Notes: generated by a model from the letters alone, not told the origin. 64,000 bases of DNA from Lachnospiraceae bacterium (GCA_023663655.1 JAMPGZ010000005.1:62001-126000), one strand, 5' to 3'. Shown: positions 9,962 through 18,910, counted from the stretch's first letter. Program-made: numbers and translations.

Positions 9962-9989
9962 CAAAATTACTACATTTTTTCTGTCTCAA
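9962..9989 (-). promoter_or_regulatory. Bacteroidota-type promoter for the 9932-to-119 gene run
   Basis: On the minus strand a TTG (9989-9987) is followed after 17 nt by TAATTTTG (9969-9962), the TAnnTTTG -7 box. The box ends 29 nt before the ATG at 9932. It is the basis for choosing that start. A second TAATTTTG copy at 10012-10005 has no good -33 partner. Confidence 0.65.
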
Positions 9990-10041
9990 CGATGATTTTG
10001 CAAGCAAAATTAACGCAAGACAAGAATTTTATCAGCCTTGT

Positions 10042-11472
10042 TCAATTTGTAGTCAAGCCGTGGTTGAGCCAAGACCCTTTTATCAGGCGGAAAAGGAATA
10101 TCGAACCTCGGAAACAGAGTTCTATGCACATGGCAAGCCACACACCGTTAAGTCCCATCGTGGGAGCAAGCAACGCGGCGATAGGTAGACGCACAAGCCA
10201 TATACTCGAAAAATTCATTATAGCCGGAACAAGCGTGTCGCCCACGCCAACCATGACTCCGTAGGCAACAATCGATGCCGCAAACATAGGCTCTGCCCAC
10301 GCCTCTATGCGCAAAGCCGACACGCCGAGATCCTGAATATCCTTAACCGGCGAGAGCAGCTCCATCACTGCCGGGGCGCCAATCCACAGAATCACGCCCA
10401 TCAATGTCATCACGGCCATGCCAAGCCCCACCGTCAGATAACCGAATTGACGGGCAAGGTCCTTGCGGCGGGCGCCATAGCTCTGCCCCACAAGCGTAGT
10501 AGCCGCGTCAGAGATACCGTAGCCCGGCATATAACACAATGCCTCGGCGGTGACAGCAAACGCATTTGCCGCAATCGCCATCACTCCTAAAGGAGCCACG
10601 ATTACGGTGACCATAATCTGTGCCCCACATATCACGGCGTGCTCAAGAGTCATCGGAGCCGATACTTTCAGGGCATTCACCAACACATTGCGTGTGGGCA
10701 TAAAATCTTTCCAACCTCGTGTGGCAACATCCTCGGCACGCCGTCCGAAAATCGCGATGCCCTTCTGCCGGAAACAGGCATACCACATCATAAATCCGGC
10801 AGTCACCACCTCGGCGCCTACAGTACCGAGTGCAGCACCCAGCACTCCAAGCCCCGCACCGGGCATCAACAGAGAGTGCCCCAAAATCGATATTTCACGC
10901 GTGGGAAATATCAGGAAAAAGTTGAACACCACATCAAGGAGGCACATCATGACATTAAGTCCGCCGGGGATTTTCATATTCCCTGAAGCTCGAAGCATCG
11001 CAGCTCCAAGGTAATTCAAAGTCAGAACCGGCAACGCGCCCACAAAAACAAGAAAGTAAAGAGATGCCTTGCCGTTGACTGCCTCCGAGCCACCGAGCCA
11101 CACCGGGAGTGGCGAGGAAATAGCCACCCCTATCAATGCCATGATAAGCCCGAAAAGCGCCGACGCCGTTATCCCTTGCCGGAGAATCTGTCGTGCCTTA
11201 TGATAATCGGATGCTCCTACCCGATGAGCTACCTGCACGGAAAATCCCACAGTCGCAGCCGAACATATACCCCAAAAGAGCCACAGACTTGTGGAGACCA
11301 ACCCCACCGAAGCGCTGTCATCAGCCCCGAGGCGTCCCACCATTGCGGCATCGATATACTGCATTAGAATGCTTGAGAGCTGAGCCATGATCGCCGGCCA
11401 CGACAATGTGGCTGTCAATATGAGCCGCTGCTTAAAGGATAGCGGTTTGCCGGATTGAATCAACTCAAGCAT
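10042..11472 (-). CDS. MATE family multidrug/cation efflux transporter
   Basis: A 476-residue inner-membrane antiporter with about twelve hydrophobic segments in two homologous halves. The N-terminal helix contains the MATE hallmark LSWPAIMAQLSS...YIDAAMVGRLG, and the middle has GYGISDAATTLVGQSYGA, the matching motif of the second half. MATE proteins expel organic cations or other small molecules in exchange for Na+ or H+; the substrate here cannot be read. It starts 16 nt after the patB stop, so it is probably in the DUF3737-patB operon and might export a metabolite or inhibitor related to the C-S lyase. Confidence 0.93.
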   Translation of the reverse strand: MLELIQSGKPLSFKQRLILTATLSWPAIMAQLSSILMQYIDAAMVGRLGADDSASVGLVSTSLWLFWGICSAATVGFSVQVAHRVGASDYHKARQILRQGITASALFGLIMALIGVAISSPLPVWLGGSEAVNGKASLYFLVFVGALPVLTLNYLGAAMLRASGNMKIPGGLNVMMCLLDVVFNFFLIFPTREISILGHSLLMPGAGLGVLGAALGTVGAEVVTAGFMMWYACFRQKGIAIFGRRAEDVATRGWKDFMPTRNVLVNALKVSAPMTLEHAVICGAQIMVTVIVAPLGVMAIAANAFAVTAEALCYMPGYGISDAATTLVGQSYGARRKDLARQFGYLTVGLGMAVMTLMGVILWIGAPAVMELLSPVKDIQDLGVSALRIEAWAEPMFAASIVAYGVMVGVGDTLVPAIMNFSSIWLVRLPIAALLAPTMGLNGVWLAMCIELCFRGSIFLFRLIKGSWLNHGLTTN

Positions 11473-11488
11473 ATATCACACTGTCGGT

Positions 11489-12658
11489 TTATCGGGTTTC
11501 ACATTTGCACAGATAGTCGGCGAGTCGTTCCAACCCTTCGGCAAGCAACGATCGTGGACAAGCGATATTCAACCGTATATAGCCATCCTTGCCATACATT
11601 TCACCGCAATTGACCCACACTTTAGCCTCCTCTTTCAACCGTTCCTCAAGTTCCGAAGAAGGAATGTTGAATGCCGACACATCAAGCCAAGGCAGATAGG
11701 TGGCTTCAAGTCTCGTAACTGGACACTCCGGAAGCCGCCGTGACAAATAATCGCGGGCAAATATATAATTTTCCCACAAGTATTGACGCAACTCATCGAG
11801 CCACTGTGCTCCGGCTTCACTATACGCCGCTTTAAGAGCCGCCACACCAAACGGGTTGACATCACACACCTCATTCACGTTGATCGCACGGTCGACGATC
11901 GCACGGGTCTCTGCATTGGGACACACGATATTGGCTATCTGAAGCCCGGCGATATTAAATCCTTTGGAGGGCGACACGCACACAATCGCATCTTTATCCA
12001 CATTACCATAGGGGACATACTTATATCCGGGCATCGTCAGCTCACAATGAATCTCATCGCTCACCACCCTCACTCCGTGACGGTGGCATATTTCGGCTGT
12101 CTTAACCAGCTCTTCGCGAGTCCATGCCCTTCCTGCCGGATTATGAGGATTGCACAGCAGCATCACCTTCACATCGCTTCCTGAAGCCGCCTTTTCAAGC
12201 GCGTCGAAATCCATCTCATAAGTGAACTCATGAGCCGAAACATCCACTCTCTTCAACGAGCTCTCGACGATGCGGCACCCATTGTTGCGTATCGATGAGA
12301 AGAAGCAATTATAGACCGGAGTCTGTACAATCACGCCATCACCCGGCTTGGTCAAGCTCTTTATGATAGCCGATATAGCGGGCACCACACCCGAAGTGTA
12401 GATGACATTCTCCCGCTTGAATCCGTAGCCGTGTCGGGTCTTGAACCATTGCGTCAATGCCTCGTAGTAGTCATCGCCTACCAACGTGTAGCCAAACACT
12501 CCGTGCTTCACACGGTGACGCAACGCACTCAATATGACCGGAGCCGCCCTGAAGTCCATGTCGGCAACCCACAGCGGCACGACGGACGCATCAGCCGACG
12601 AATCCCATTTATAGGAGCCTGTGCCACGACGCGGCACCACTTCATCAAATATCGACAT
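11489..12658 (-). CDS. patB: MalY/PatB family PLP aminotransferase / C-S beta-lyase
   Basis: A fold-type I PLP enzyme of 389 residues. The Schiff-base lysine is K232 in SPSKGFNIAG, the diagnostic MalY/PatB motif, and the N-terminus WDSSADASVVPLWVADMDF is the family signature. Other landmarks are CNPHNPAGRAWT and SDEIHCEL (the Asp that contacts the PLP pyridine nitrogen). Known members cleave cystathionine or cysteine conjugates to give homocysteine or thiols, pyruvate and ammonia. The start is 6 nt after the stop of the DUF3737 gene. The symbol is assigned by family, and the exact substrate is unknown. Confidence 0.9.
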   Translation of the reverse strand: MSIFDEVVPRRGTGSYKWDSSADASVVPLWVADMDFRAAPVILSALRHRVKHGVFGYTLVGDDYYEALTQWFKTRHGYGFKRENVIYTSGVVPAISAIIKSLTKPGDGVIVQTPVYNCFFSSIRNNGCRIVESSLKRVDVSAHEFTYEMDFDALEKAASGSDVKVMLLCNPHNPAGRAWTREELVKTAEICHRHGVRVVSDEIHCELTMPGYKYVPYGNVDKDAIVCVSPSKGFNIAGLQIANIVCPNAETRAIVDRAINVNEVCDVNPFGVAALKAAYSEAGAQWLDELRQYLWENYIFARDYLSRRLPECPVTRLEATYLPWLDVSAFNIPSSELEERLKEEAKVWVNCGEMYGKDGYIRLNIACPRSLLAEGLERLADYLCKCETR

Positions 12659-12664
12659 ATCGCA

Positions 12665-13507
12665 TTATATGGTTTCTATTTTACAATCAGCCGGAGCCTT
12701 TATATTCTCATCTATGATTATCTCACCATAGCCCTTGGCGCGGATCACTCCAGTAGTGGGATTCTTCACGCTCGTGATCACACTGTTGACCGTGGCATCA
12801 AGCTCGCTCTCCTCAAATGCGAGGTCGCAATCCTCAGCCATCACGCAATTCTCCACCACCAGCCCTTTAGCGTAGCACAGCGGTTGAGTGCCCGACAAGC
12901 GGCAGTTCACAAGTTTCAGGTTTTTGGAGTGCCAACCAAGATATTCCCCGTTTATTTCAGAGTCATAGACGGTCACATTCTCCGTGTTCCAGAAAGCATC
13001 CTTGGAGTTGATCACCGCATTGCATATCTCCACATTACGGCAATACTGGAAAGAATAATTACCATCCTGACGGTAATCCTTTATCTTTATGTTATCGCAA
13101 TGCATGAACAGATAGTCGGCATTCTTCACCTCAACATTCTCCAGTTCCACATTGCGGCAATGCCATAAAGTCTCCTGCGCGTCAGGAATACGGACATTCA
13201 CCAGCTTCACGCCATCCATCTCACGGAACATCTTTGGAGCTTCGACCAATGTATCCTCCATCACAAGATTTCTTGAATACCACAGCGCCGCGCGAGCTCC
13301 GGGAGTAAACACACTGTTTCTTATCACAAAACCGTCAACGTGCCAAAATGGGTACTTGCCCTCAAACCGGCAGCGGTTCACCTCCACATTGGAGCACTCC
13401 TTCAATGCCGATTCACCGGCGTGAACAGTGACATTTTCAAGTTTGATATCATGAGATGCAAAAAGAGGGCGTTCGCCTCCAAATTCTGTGTCTTTGATCA
13501 GTTCCAT
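12665..13507 (-). CDS. DUF3737 right-handed beta-helix protein
   Basis: A 280-residue protein built of about ten short repeats with recurring forms like N-V-x-(V/I)-x-(N/D)-(C/S)-x-(V/F) and W-(H/Y)-(S/C)-(R/K)-N, as expected for a parallel beta-helix. The start MELIKDTEFGGERPLF matches my memory of the DUF3737 family, whose function is not established. There is no signal peptide, so it should be cytoplasmic. It is the first gene of an apparent operon with a PatB enzyme and a MATE exporter. Confidence 0.85.
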   Translation of the reverse strand: MELIKDTEFGGERPLFASHDIKLENVTVHAGESALKECSNVEVNRCRFEGKYPFWHVDGFVIRNSVFTPGARAALWYSRNLVMEDTLVEAPKMFREMDGVKLVNVRIPDAQETLWHCRNVELENVEVKNADYLFMHCDNIKIKDYRQDGNYSFQYCRNVEICNAVINSKDAFWNTENVTVYDSEINGEYLGWHSKNLKLVNCRLSGTQPLCYAKGLVVENCVMAEDCDLAFEESELDATVNSVITSVKNPTTGVIRAKGYGEIIIDENIKAPADCKIETI

Positions 13508-13529
13508 ACCTCGTTTCTGTTTTTCGTTA

Positions 13530-13537
13530 CAAAATTA
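13530..13537 (-). promoter_or_regulatory. Candidate -7 box before the DUF3737-patB-MATE operon
   Basis: TAATTTTG on the minus strand, ending 22 nt before the ATG at 13507. No -33 TTTG is seen at the standard distance, so this is a weak to moderate promoter call. Confidence 0.45.
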
Positions 13538-13690
13538 GTAATTTTAGCAAAATAAAACAGTGCAAATTTACGATAATAGCTCATCGTGGCAGATACCACT
13601 ATCCGACATTCTGCTACCATTTTCTCTGAAAAACCCCGTCCTCATGGCAACAGCGGCATAAAACACGCCCTGCGTTCTGATTATTTTGTG

Positions 13691-13698
13691 TAATTTTG
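13691..13698 (+). promoter_or_regulatory. -7 box abutting the EamA gene start (near-leaderless)
   Basis: TAATTTTG lies only 5 nt upstream of the ATG at 13704, which would put the transcription start at or within a few bases of the start codon. No -33 TTTG is visible at the usual distance. Confidence 0.45.
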
Positions 13699-13703
13699 CA
13701 GCC

Positions 13704-14627
13704 ATGATCTCGAAAAGGACAAGAGGATATATTTCAGGAGCCGTCGCATCATGCAGCTACGGGCTCAATCCGCTCATGGCAATGCCGCTGTTTGCCATGG
13801 GGATGGCATCCTATTCAATGCTGTTCTACCGATACATTTTCGCCGCCATAATATTGGGGATGATAATGATCGCCACCCGCAAAAGTCTGCGGCTTCAACG
13901 ACACCAGATACCTCCCATGATCATCTACGGGCTTCTGTTCTCCTGCTCCTCGCTCCTACTATTTGAAAGCTACCGCTACATCGACGTGGGGATAGCCTCG
14001 ACGCTGTTATTCATGTATCCCGTGATAGTGGCGCTCATCAACCGCATCTTCTTTAAGGAGCGGTTGTCGGCGGTGACCGCCATCGCCATATTGCTCGCTC
14101 TCGGCGGAGTGACACTTCTCTACTTCGGTGGAGGCGAAGAAGGAGGCACGTTGAATCTGACCGGCGTGCTCTATGTCGTGGCAAGCTCCCTCTCCTACGC
14201 CATATACATGGTGGCTATAAACCGTGGCTCAATCCGCACCCTACCCTCCTCGGCACTCACATTCTACTCCATATTCTTCGGACTGATTCTTTACATAATC
14301 CTTATCGCGAAAGACGGAGGTGCCTACCCGCTCAACAATCTCACCGCATGGGCCTGCGTCATAGGGCTCGCCCTGTTTCCCACCATATTGTCGATACTCA
14401 CCATGGCTGTGGCTATACACGACATAGGTTCCACCGCCACCGCCATCCTCGGCGCTCTCGAACCGCTCACCGGACTTGCCATAGGCATCGCCGTGTTCAA
14501 CGAACAGCTCACCCCCATGACCATAGTAGGCATCATCATGATCCTCACCGCCGTACTCCTGCTCATCCTCGCCGCTCCCGCCATCCGCATCCTCCGCCAG
14601 CTAATCATCAACCGCCACAACCATTAA
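13704..14627 (+). CDS. EamA/DMT-superfamily transporter
   Basis: A 307-residue inner-membrane protein with ten predicted helices in two EamA repeats (about 10-140 and 155-295). It has the typical repeat ends FKERLSAVTAIAILLALGGV and FNEQLTPMTIVGIIMILTAV. Members export or import metabolites such as amino acids or nucleotide sugars; the substrate is unknown here. The frame is open to a TTG at 13686, but that codon overlaps a promoter -7 box, so I use ATG 13704. No neighbour suggests a pathway. Confidence 0.9.
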   Translation: MISKRTRGYISGAVASCSYGLNPLMAMPLFAMGMASYSMLFYRYIFAAIILGMIMIATRKSLRLQRHQIPPMIIYGLLFSCSSLLLFESYRYIDVGIASTLLFMYPVIVALINRIFFKERLSAVTAIAILLALGGVTLLYFGGGEEGGTLNLTGVLYVVASSLSYAIYMVAINRGSIRTLPSSALTFYSIFFGLILYIILIAKDGGAYPLNNLTAWACVIGLALFPTILSILTMAVAIHDIGSTATAILGALEPLTGLAIGIAVFNEQLTPMTIVGIIMILTAVLLLILAAPAIRILRQLIINRHNH

Positions 14628-14728
14628 TCTCTCCACCCGGACATGGGCTTCAGAGAGGGATTTTAGATATTTTATGTTAATGGGCGTAATTATTTTGCGT
14701 TATAGCGTGAATTACGGAAATTTTTCAT

Positions 14729-14736
14729 TAATTTTG
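14729..14736 (+). promoter_or_regulatory. Candidate -7 box for mdh
   Basis: TAATTTTG, 45 nt upstream of the mdh ATG. The following leader is A-rich. No TTTG is seen at the standard -33 distance. Confidence 0.45.
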
Positions 14737-14781
14737 TGCCGGAGAAAAAAATAAAATTTTAGGTTTTTAATATTTACAATT

Positions 14782-15717
14782 ATGTCAAAGGTTACAGTTG
14801 TAGGAGCAGGAAACGTAGGTGCTACCTGTGCAAATGTATTGGTCACCAACAATGTTGCTGACGAAGTGGTTCTTATTGATATCAAGGAAGGACTTGCCGA
14901 GGGTAAGACCATGGATATCATGCAGACTGCCAATCTTCTAACTATTAACACCCACATGGTCGGCGTCACCAACGACTATGAGAAGACCAAGGATTCCGAC
15001 GTTGTTGTCATCACTTCAGGCATTCCCCGCAAGCCGGGCATGACTCGTGAAGAGCTTATCGGAGTTAACGCAGGTATCGTTAAATCAGTTACTGACAATA
15101 TCCTCAAATATTCACCCAACGCTATCATCGTGTGTGTATCCAATCCGATGGACACCATGACCTATTTGATCCACAAGACTGCCGGCATCGCCAAGAACCG
15201 CATCATCGGTATGGGTGGCGCTCTTGACAGCTCACGCTTCAAATATTTCCTCAGCGTTGCCCTCAACGCCAATCCCAACGAAATCGACGGTATGGTAATC
15301 GGCGGACACGGCGACACCACCATGATTCCGTTGACCCGCTACGCTGTGTACCGCGGTGTTCCCGTGAGCCAGCTTCTCGACAAAGAAACCCTTGACAAAG
15401 TCGCTGCCGACACAATGGTGGGTGGAGCTACCCTCACCAAGCTCCTCGGCACATCGGCATGGTATGCTCCCGGCGCTGCATCGGCTGCCGTAGTAGCTGC
15501 AGTGCTTCACGACCAGAAGCGCATCATCCCCTGCTCGGCTCTCGTGGAAGGCGAATATGGCGAAACCGACCTTTGCATCGGCGTTCCCTGTCTTCTCGGC
15601 AAGAACGGTATCGAGGCTATCGTCGACATCAAGCTCAACGACGAGGAGAAAGAGCTCTTCGCCAAGAGCGCCGCTGCTGTGCGTAAGACCAACGACGCGC
15701 TCGCTTCTTGCCTCTAA
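14782..15717 (+). CDS. mdh: Malate dehydrogenase (LDH-like type)
   Basis: NAD-dependent interconversion of malate and oxaloacetate. In anaerobic Bacteroidales it works in the reductive branch towards fumarate and succinate. The protein has 311 residues. The Rossmann motif GAGNVGATCAN is at 8-18, the dinucleotide-binding Asp is in VVLIDIKEG, and the catalytic His is in GGHGDTTMIPL with the substrate Arg in SGIPRKPGMTR. The VSNPMDTMTY segment is typical of the LDH-like MDH group. It is followed by a clear terminator, so it is probably a single-gene unit. Confidence 0.97.
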   Translation: MSKVTVVGAGNVGATCANVLVTNNVADEVVLIDIKEGLAEGKTMDIMQTANLLTINTHMVGVTNDYEKTKDSDVVVITSGIPRKPGMTREELIGVNAGIVKSVTDNILKYSPNAIIVCVSNPMDTMTYLIHKTAGIAKNRIIGMGGALDSSRFKYFLSVALNANPNEIDGMVIGGHGDTTMIPLTRYAVYRGVPVSQLLDKETLDKVAADTMVGGATLTKLLGTSAWYAPGAASAAVVAAVLHDQKRIIPCSALVEGEYGETDLCIGVPCLLGKNGIEAIVDIKLNDEEKELFAKSAAAVRKTNDALASCL

Positions 15718-15749
15718 CAGCATCGCTGCAATTGAACTTATAATATCGA

Positions 15750-15788
15750 CAAGGTGTTTTCAATCAGGAAACACCTTGTTGTCATTTT
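15750..15788 (+). terminator. Rho-independent terminator after mdh
   Basis: A 10-bp perfect stem CAAGGTGTTT (15750-15759) / AAACACCTTG (15769-15778) with a 9-nt loop, followed by TTGTCATTTT. Confidence 0.8.
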
Positions 15789-15831
15789 GACCCATTTTTG
15801 CAAAAAGACAGCATTAAAAATATTTTGGATT

Positions 15832-16284
15832 ATGAGAAGCTTAACTTCATTCATGGCTATCGCTGCGGTAGCGTCATTCATGGCTTGCAGCTCCACAGGC
15901 AGCAAACAGGATGCCGCCCAGACTGCTTGGGAAGAATCATTTGCCCAAGGGGTGCCCATCGTGCTTGCCCCTAATGACACACTTGAATTCGGAATGCCTC
16001 AGAAGGAACCGGTTGTGGTGGATTTCTGGGCTGAGTGGTGTCCTCCATGTAAAGAATTTTCACCTATATTCCACAATGTCGCCAAGAAATATAAAGGCAA
16101 GGTCCGATTCATCTCCGTCAATGTCGACAGTTGCCCCGGCATGGCTAAAGAATATGGCGTGGGCTCCATCCCCACTGTGCTGATTGTGAGCAAGGAGGGA
16201 ACCATCGACCGCAACGTAGGCTTTATGACCGAGGATCAGTTGATTCAGTCAATAGAGTCGGCAATGCAGAGCAACGGTAAGTAG
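15832..16284 (+). CDS. Thioredoxin-like lipoprotein
   Basis: A 150-residue envelope thioredoxin. From ATG 15832 the protein begins with a short signal and a lipobox ending at Cys19 (SFMACSS), so it is probably a periplasm-facing lipoprotein. The thioredoxin fold follows, with active site WCPPC (Cys70, Cys73) instead of the WCGPC of cytosolic thioredoxin, and the cis-proline in GSIPTVLIV. Its likely job is thiol-disulfide exchange in the envelope, possibly downstream of DsbD (41645-43681). The longer frame from 15754 starts inside the mdh terminator, which argues for the later start. Confidence 0.88.
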   Translation: MRSLTSFMAIAAVASFMACSSTGSKQDAAQTAWEESFAQGVPIVLAPNDTLEFGMPQKEPVVVDFWAEWCPPCKEFSPIFHNVAKKYKGKVRFISVNVDSCPGMAKEYGVGSIPTVLIVSKEGTIDRNVGFMTEDQLIQSIESAMQSNGK

Positions 16285-16990
16285 CGCAGATGTGACGGTT
16301 TTGTCAGCGCGTAAGGATGGCCCGACAGGCTCGTCCCGTCCGGGACTCGGGGATTGCACGGCGGGGCAATATGACGTGCCACCGCGGGGGCGGCGGTGCC
16401 CGGGGGTGACACGCGTGAATTGCACTCTGGAAAGAGTGACCTTGTTTTTGATAAGGCATCTCTTTGCAGAGATGTTACCGGATGGGAGATGTCCGGGCAC
16501 AGGTCGCCTGCGGCACCCTGTACCCGGCTACGCGTAAGGCTCGCCTTATCAGGCGATTACACGTGCCAAAGCTATGCATGGTACGGGGGCGATTATGACG
16601 TGCCACGGTGATTGCATGACGAGGGTGATATGATGTGCCACGGTGATTGAATCCAAATGCAAACGAATCCGCAGGATTCATCCGTTGGTAGCCGGGCGCC
16701 GAGCGTTAGCGAGACGTCCAGAAAATGTTTGTTTATAGGATGTTTCTGAAAGAATCATCTATATGAGACGAATCTTTCAGATTCAAATTCATTTTTGCAT
16801 CTTTCCGTGGGTCTCGGCTTCGCCTCGGCCCACGGCTACCCAAAGATGAATCCTTGCGGATTCTTGATGCGGTTATCAGGGAATCGGGGGATTCGTGGGC
16901 ACACAAGGATGAGGCTCGGCAGTGCCAAGCGGCAAGCCGATGACCTTGCGGATTCATGGTGTGGTTATCGGGGAATCCGCAGGATTCGTG
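16285..16990. repeat. Gene-free, hairpin-rich repeat patch
   Basis: About 700 bases with no convincing gene, full of short inverted and direct repeats. Hairpins: GTCCCG/CGGGAC (16333-16346), CATCTCT/AGAGATG (16457-16474), TAAGGC/GCCTTA (16535-16548), CTGAAAGA/TCTTTCAG (16746-16780) and CCGTGGG/CCCACGG with an inner GGC-TTC-GCC (16805-16835). GAATCC/GGATTC palindromes lie at 16665-16679, 16848-16863 and 16973-16987, with GAATC/GATTC at 16881-16894. An 18-nt unit GAYGTGCCACGGTGATTG occurs at 16597 and 16632. This resembles a decayed or REP-like intergenic element; I cannot name a family. Confidence 0.75.
16848..16987. repeat. Partial direct duplication with ~92-base period
   Basis: CCTTGCGGATTC (16852-16863) recurs at 16944-16955. 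TGATGCGGTTATCAGGGAATC (16865-16885) recurs with four changes at 16957-16977. Both pairs are 92 bases apart. Each copy ends in a GAATC/GATTC palindrome. Confidence 0.7.
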
Positions 16991-18697
16991 TTAATAAGCT
17001 CCGGTTTGGCGTTTGACAGCCCTGACTGATACAGCCAATTCAACCTCTTTTCCGGATGCTATGTTATTCTGATATTCAAGTCGGTAATAACCACTCTTGT
17101 TAATGCTCATAAACATCGGATGATCTCCCTTTGAAGTTGCAGTATTGTAATATGCTTTATCAACAGCATGCACAGCGTCATCGCTCTTCCGTATATTGCC
17201 GGCAATGTGCAGATATATATATTTGTTATTTGCCTTAGATTTAACAAGTGCCACACTGACATTATTGATATTACGATGGGGAACAGTATCTAAAAAAACA
17301 CAAATTGCCTCCGATGTTTTTATCGACAAATCATCTTTCCATTTTGCCAGGGCAGGTTTTGCCTCTGAATCATTTTTGTCAAGCCACTCTGCATAATGCG
17401 CGAGATCAAGAAACTCATTGAAAGTGGGAGTTCTCCATTCATCCCCCCAATTAAAAGAAGCGGCATCATGCTCCGGATCTCCTGAGGTCCAATCACCTTT
17501 GTATATATTGAGCAGGTGACTTCCACCCAATGTATACAATGTGGTTTTGCCCCAAACAACATACGCTCCATATTCATCAATCTTTTCAGCACCGAGGTTG
17601 AATGCCGCCCACTTGAGGGGGAGCCCCATGTCGACCGCGACTTTCGGATATGCATAATCTCTTGACTTGTCGGTTAGGTCGGCAACAACATAGTCGCCTG
17701 CCTTGTATTCGATATCAGCTGTAGCCGTCACATCCCATGTGTATTCGTCGCCCCATGGAAGGTTGGTGAGATAGTTCTTGCCGTAATCCGGATTATCATT
17801 CCTCATCGTGTCTTCGGGATCGAGCGGCATAACCGTGCCATCGAGTTCATCGTAGGTGAAAAGTTCAAATTTCAACTTATCACCTTTATTGATTGCGCCA
17901 TCGGTGCCGCTTGCTGTCTGACGTATAAAATATGCCGTGAGCACATTGTCCTCATAGCCATCCTTGCCATACTCTCCGACCTTGACAAACGGCTCTGAAT
18001 CATCCTTTGATCCAAGGGTGAGCTTTGTCACCTCGCTGCCCCATGCATCGCCGCTCATCCTGAGCTCAGATCCGCCGGGAATATCGAAGATGAAACCTCG
18101 GAGCATCACCTTGTAGACCACCGTATGTGGATGGCTGAATGTGAGCTGATGGTCATGCTTCAGATTATCATTCTTGAGGAACTGCGACCAATATTCAGTG
18201 TATCTTTTCGATCCATCCTCGCCAAGCTCGTGCTCGGCATATTTCAGATGCTCGTTATTTCCATTTGACTTCTGGACGTAGGCTTTCGCGAGAAATTCCT
18301 TGGAATCGACCTCTACATCAATATTGTCACCGCCGGGGAAAACATAGATTGCCTTGCCCGACCACTTCTCCCAGTTGAGGATGTAGCCCTGATGGACAAA
18401 CACGGTGTGGGATGTGCCGGCACCGGTGTTGGCTATAAATTCATAGTAAGGCTCCGGATCGTTCATCGACGCGTCGGGGTAAAGGCGTATGACATCCCCC
18501 TCGTCCCATGTCATCTTCAAGTCGTGGCTTTCAGGATCCTCCTGATAACTTATCCTTGATTTCACATTGTCAAGCACGGCAGTAAAGGAATAGACATACT
18601 CTTCGCTCTCGCCACCTGACTTTGGATCATCATTGGAACTGCAAGAAAAAAGAAGCATTGCAGAGGTCAACAACACAGGGATATGCTTTAGTATCAT
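16991..18697 (-). CDS. Fimbrillin-like lipoprotein with FISUMP-type C-terminal domain
   Basis: A 568-residue surface lipoprotein. From ATG 18697 the protein starts with a signal and lipobox ending at Cys19 (LLFSCSS). The N-terminal half has the fimbrillin-family pattern KMTWDEGDVIRLYP (compare 'TxWxxGDxIGxY' of FimA/Mfa-type proteins), suggesting a pilin-like adhesin. The C-terminal part has VDMGLPLKWAAFNLGAEK and WGDEWRTPTFNEFLDL, like the Fibrobacter-type paralogous domain (TIGR02145) common in Bacteroides surface proteins. The frame is open 31 codons further upstream, but that extension would bury the lipobox. No partner pilus genes lie nearby. Confidence 0.75.
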   Translation of the reverse strand: MILKHIPVLLTSAMLLFSCSSNDDPKSGGESEEYVYSFTAVLDNVKSRISYQEDPESHDLKMTWDEGDVIRLYPDASMNDPEPYYEFIANTGAGTSHTVFVHQGYILNWEKWSGKAIYVFPGGDNIDVEVDSKEFLAKAYVQKSNGNNEHLKYAEHELGEDGSKRYTEYWSQFLKNDNLKHDHQLTFSHPHTVVYKVMLRGFIFDIPGGSELRMSGDAWGSEVTKLTLGSKDDSEPFVKVGEYGKDGYEDNVLTAYFIRQTASGTDGAINKGDKLKFELFTYDELDGTVMPLDPEDTMRNDNPDYGKNYLTNLPWGDEYTWDVTATADIEYKAGDYVVADLTDKSRDYAYPKVAVDMGLPLKWAAFNLGAEKIDEYGAYVVWGKTTLYTLGGSHLLNIYKGDWTSGDPEHDAASFNWGDEWRTPTFNEFLDLAHYAEWLDKNDSEAKPALAKWKDDLSIKTSEAICVFLDTVPHRNINNVSVALVKSKANNKYIYLHIAGNIRKSDDAVHAVDKAYYNTATSKGDHPMFMSINKSGYYRLEYQNNIASGKEVELAVSVRAVKRQTGAY

Positions 18698-18910
18698 AAT
18701 GCGAATTAAAACATTGGTTATAAAAGAAATGCAAGATATACGCACAGATGTTTGAACATCATGGGAATCAGAGCGATATGCCTCTACCACCCCCTAATCC
18801 CGCTGAAGCGCAAACAATACCATCCATAGCCGGAGGATTTTACAAATGCAAATCTATGATTTTTATTTCATTCACATAATCATTTTTAAGCGAATAAATC
18901 TAAATATTTG

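Noticed and set aside
14631-14659. Hairpin CTCTC/GAGAG after the EamA gene as terminator
   Set aside because: Only a 5-bp stem with a long loop; the T-rich part following is weak.
15232-15723. 163-codon frame antisense to mdh
   Set aside because: Shadow of a conserved enzyme; no family resemblance.
16292-16957. Several 68-83 codon frames in the repeat patch
   Set aside because: Arg/Pro/Gly-rich products made of the palindromic repeats; no conserved domain, no promoter.
16285-16990. CRISPR array
   Set aside because: Repeats are unequal in length and spacing and no cas genes are present.
16991-18697. Major pilus operon
   Set aside because: Only one fimbrillin-like gene is present, without usher-like anchor or tip genes.
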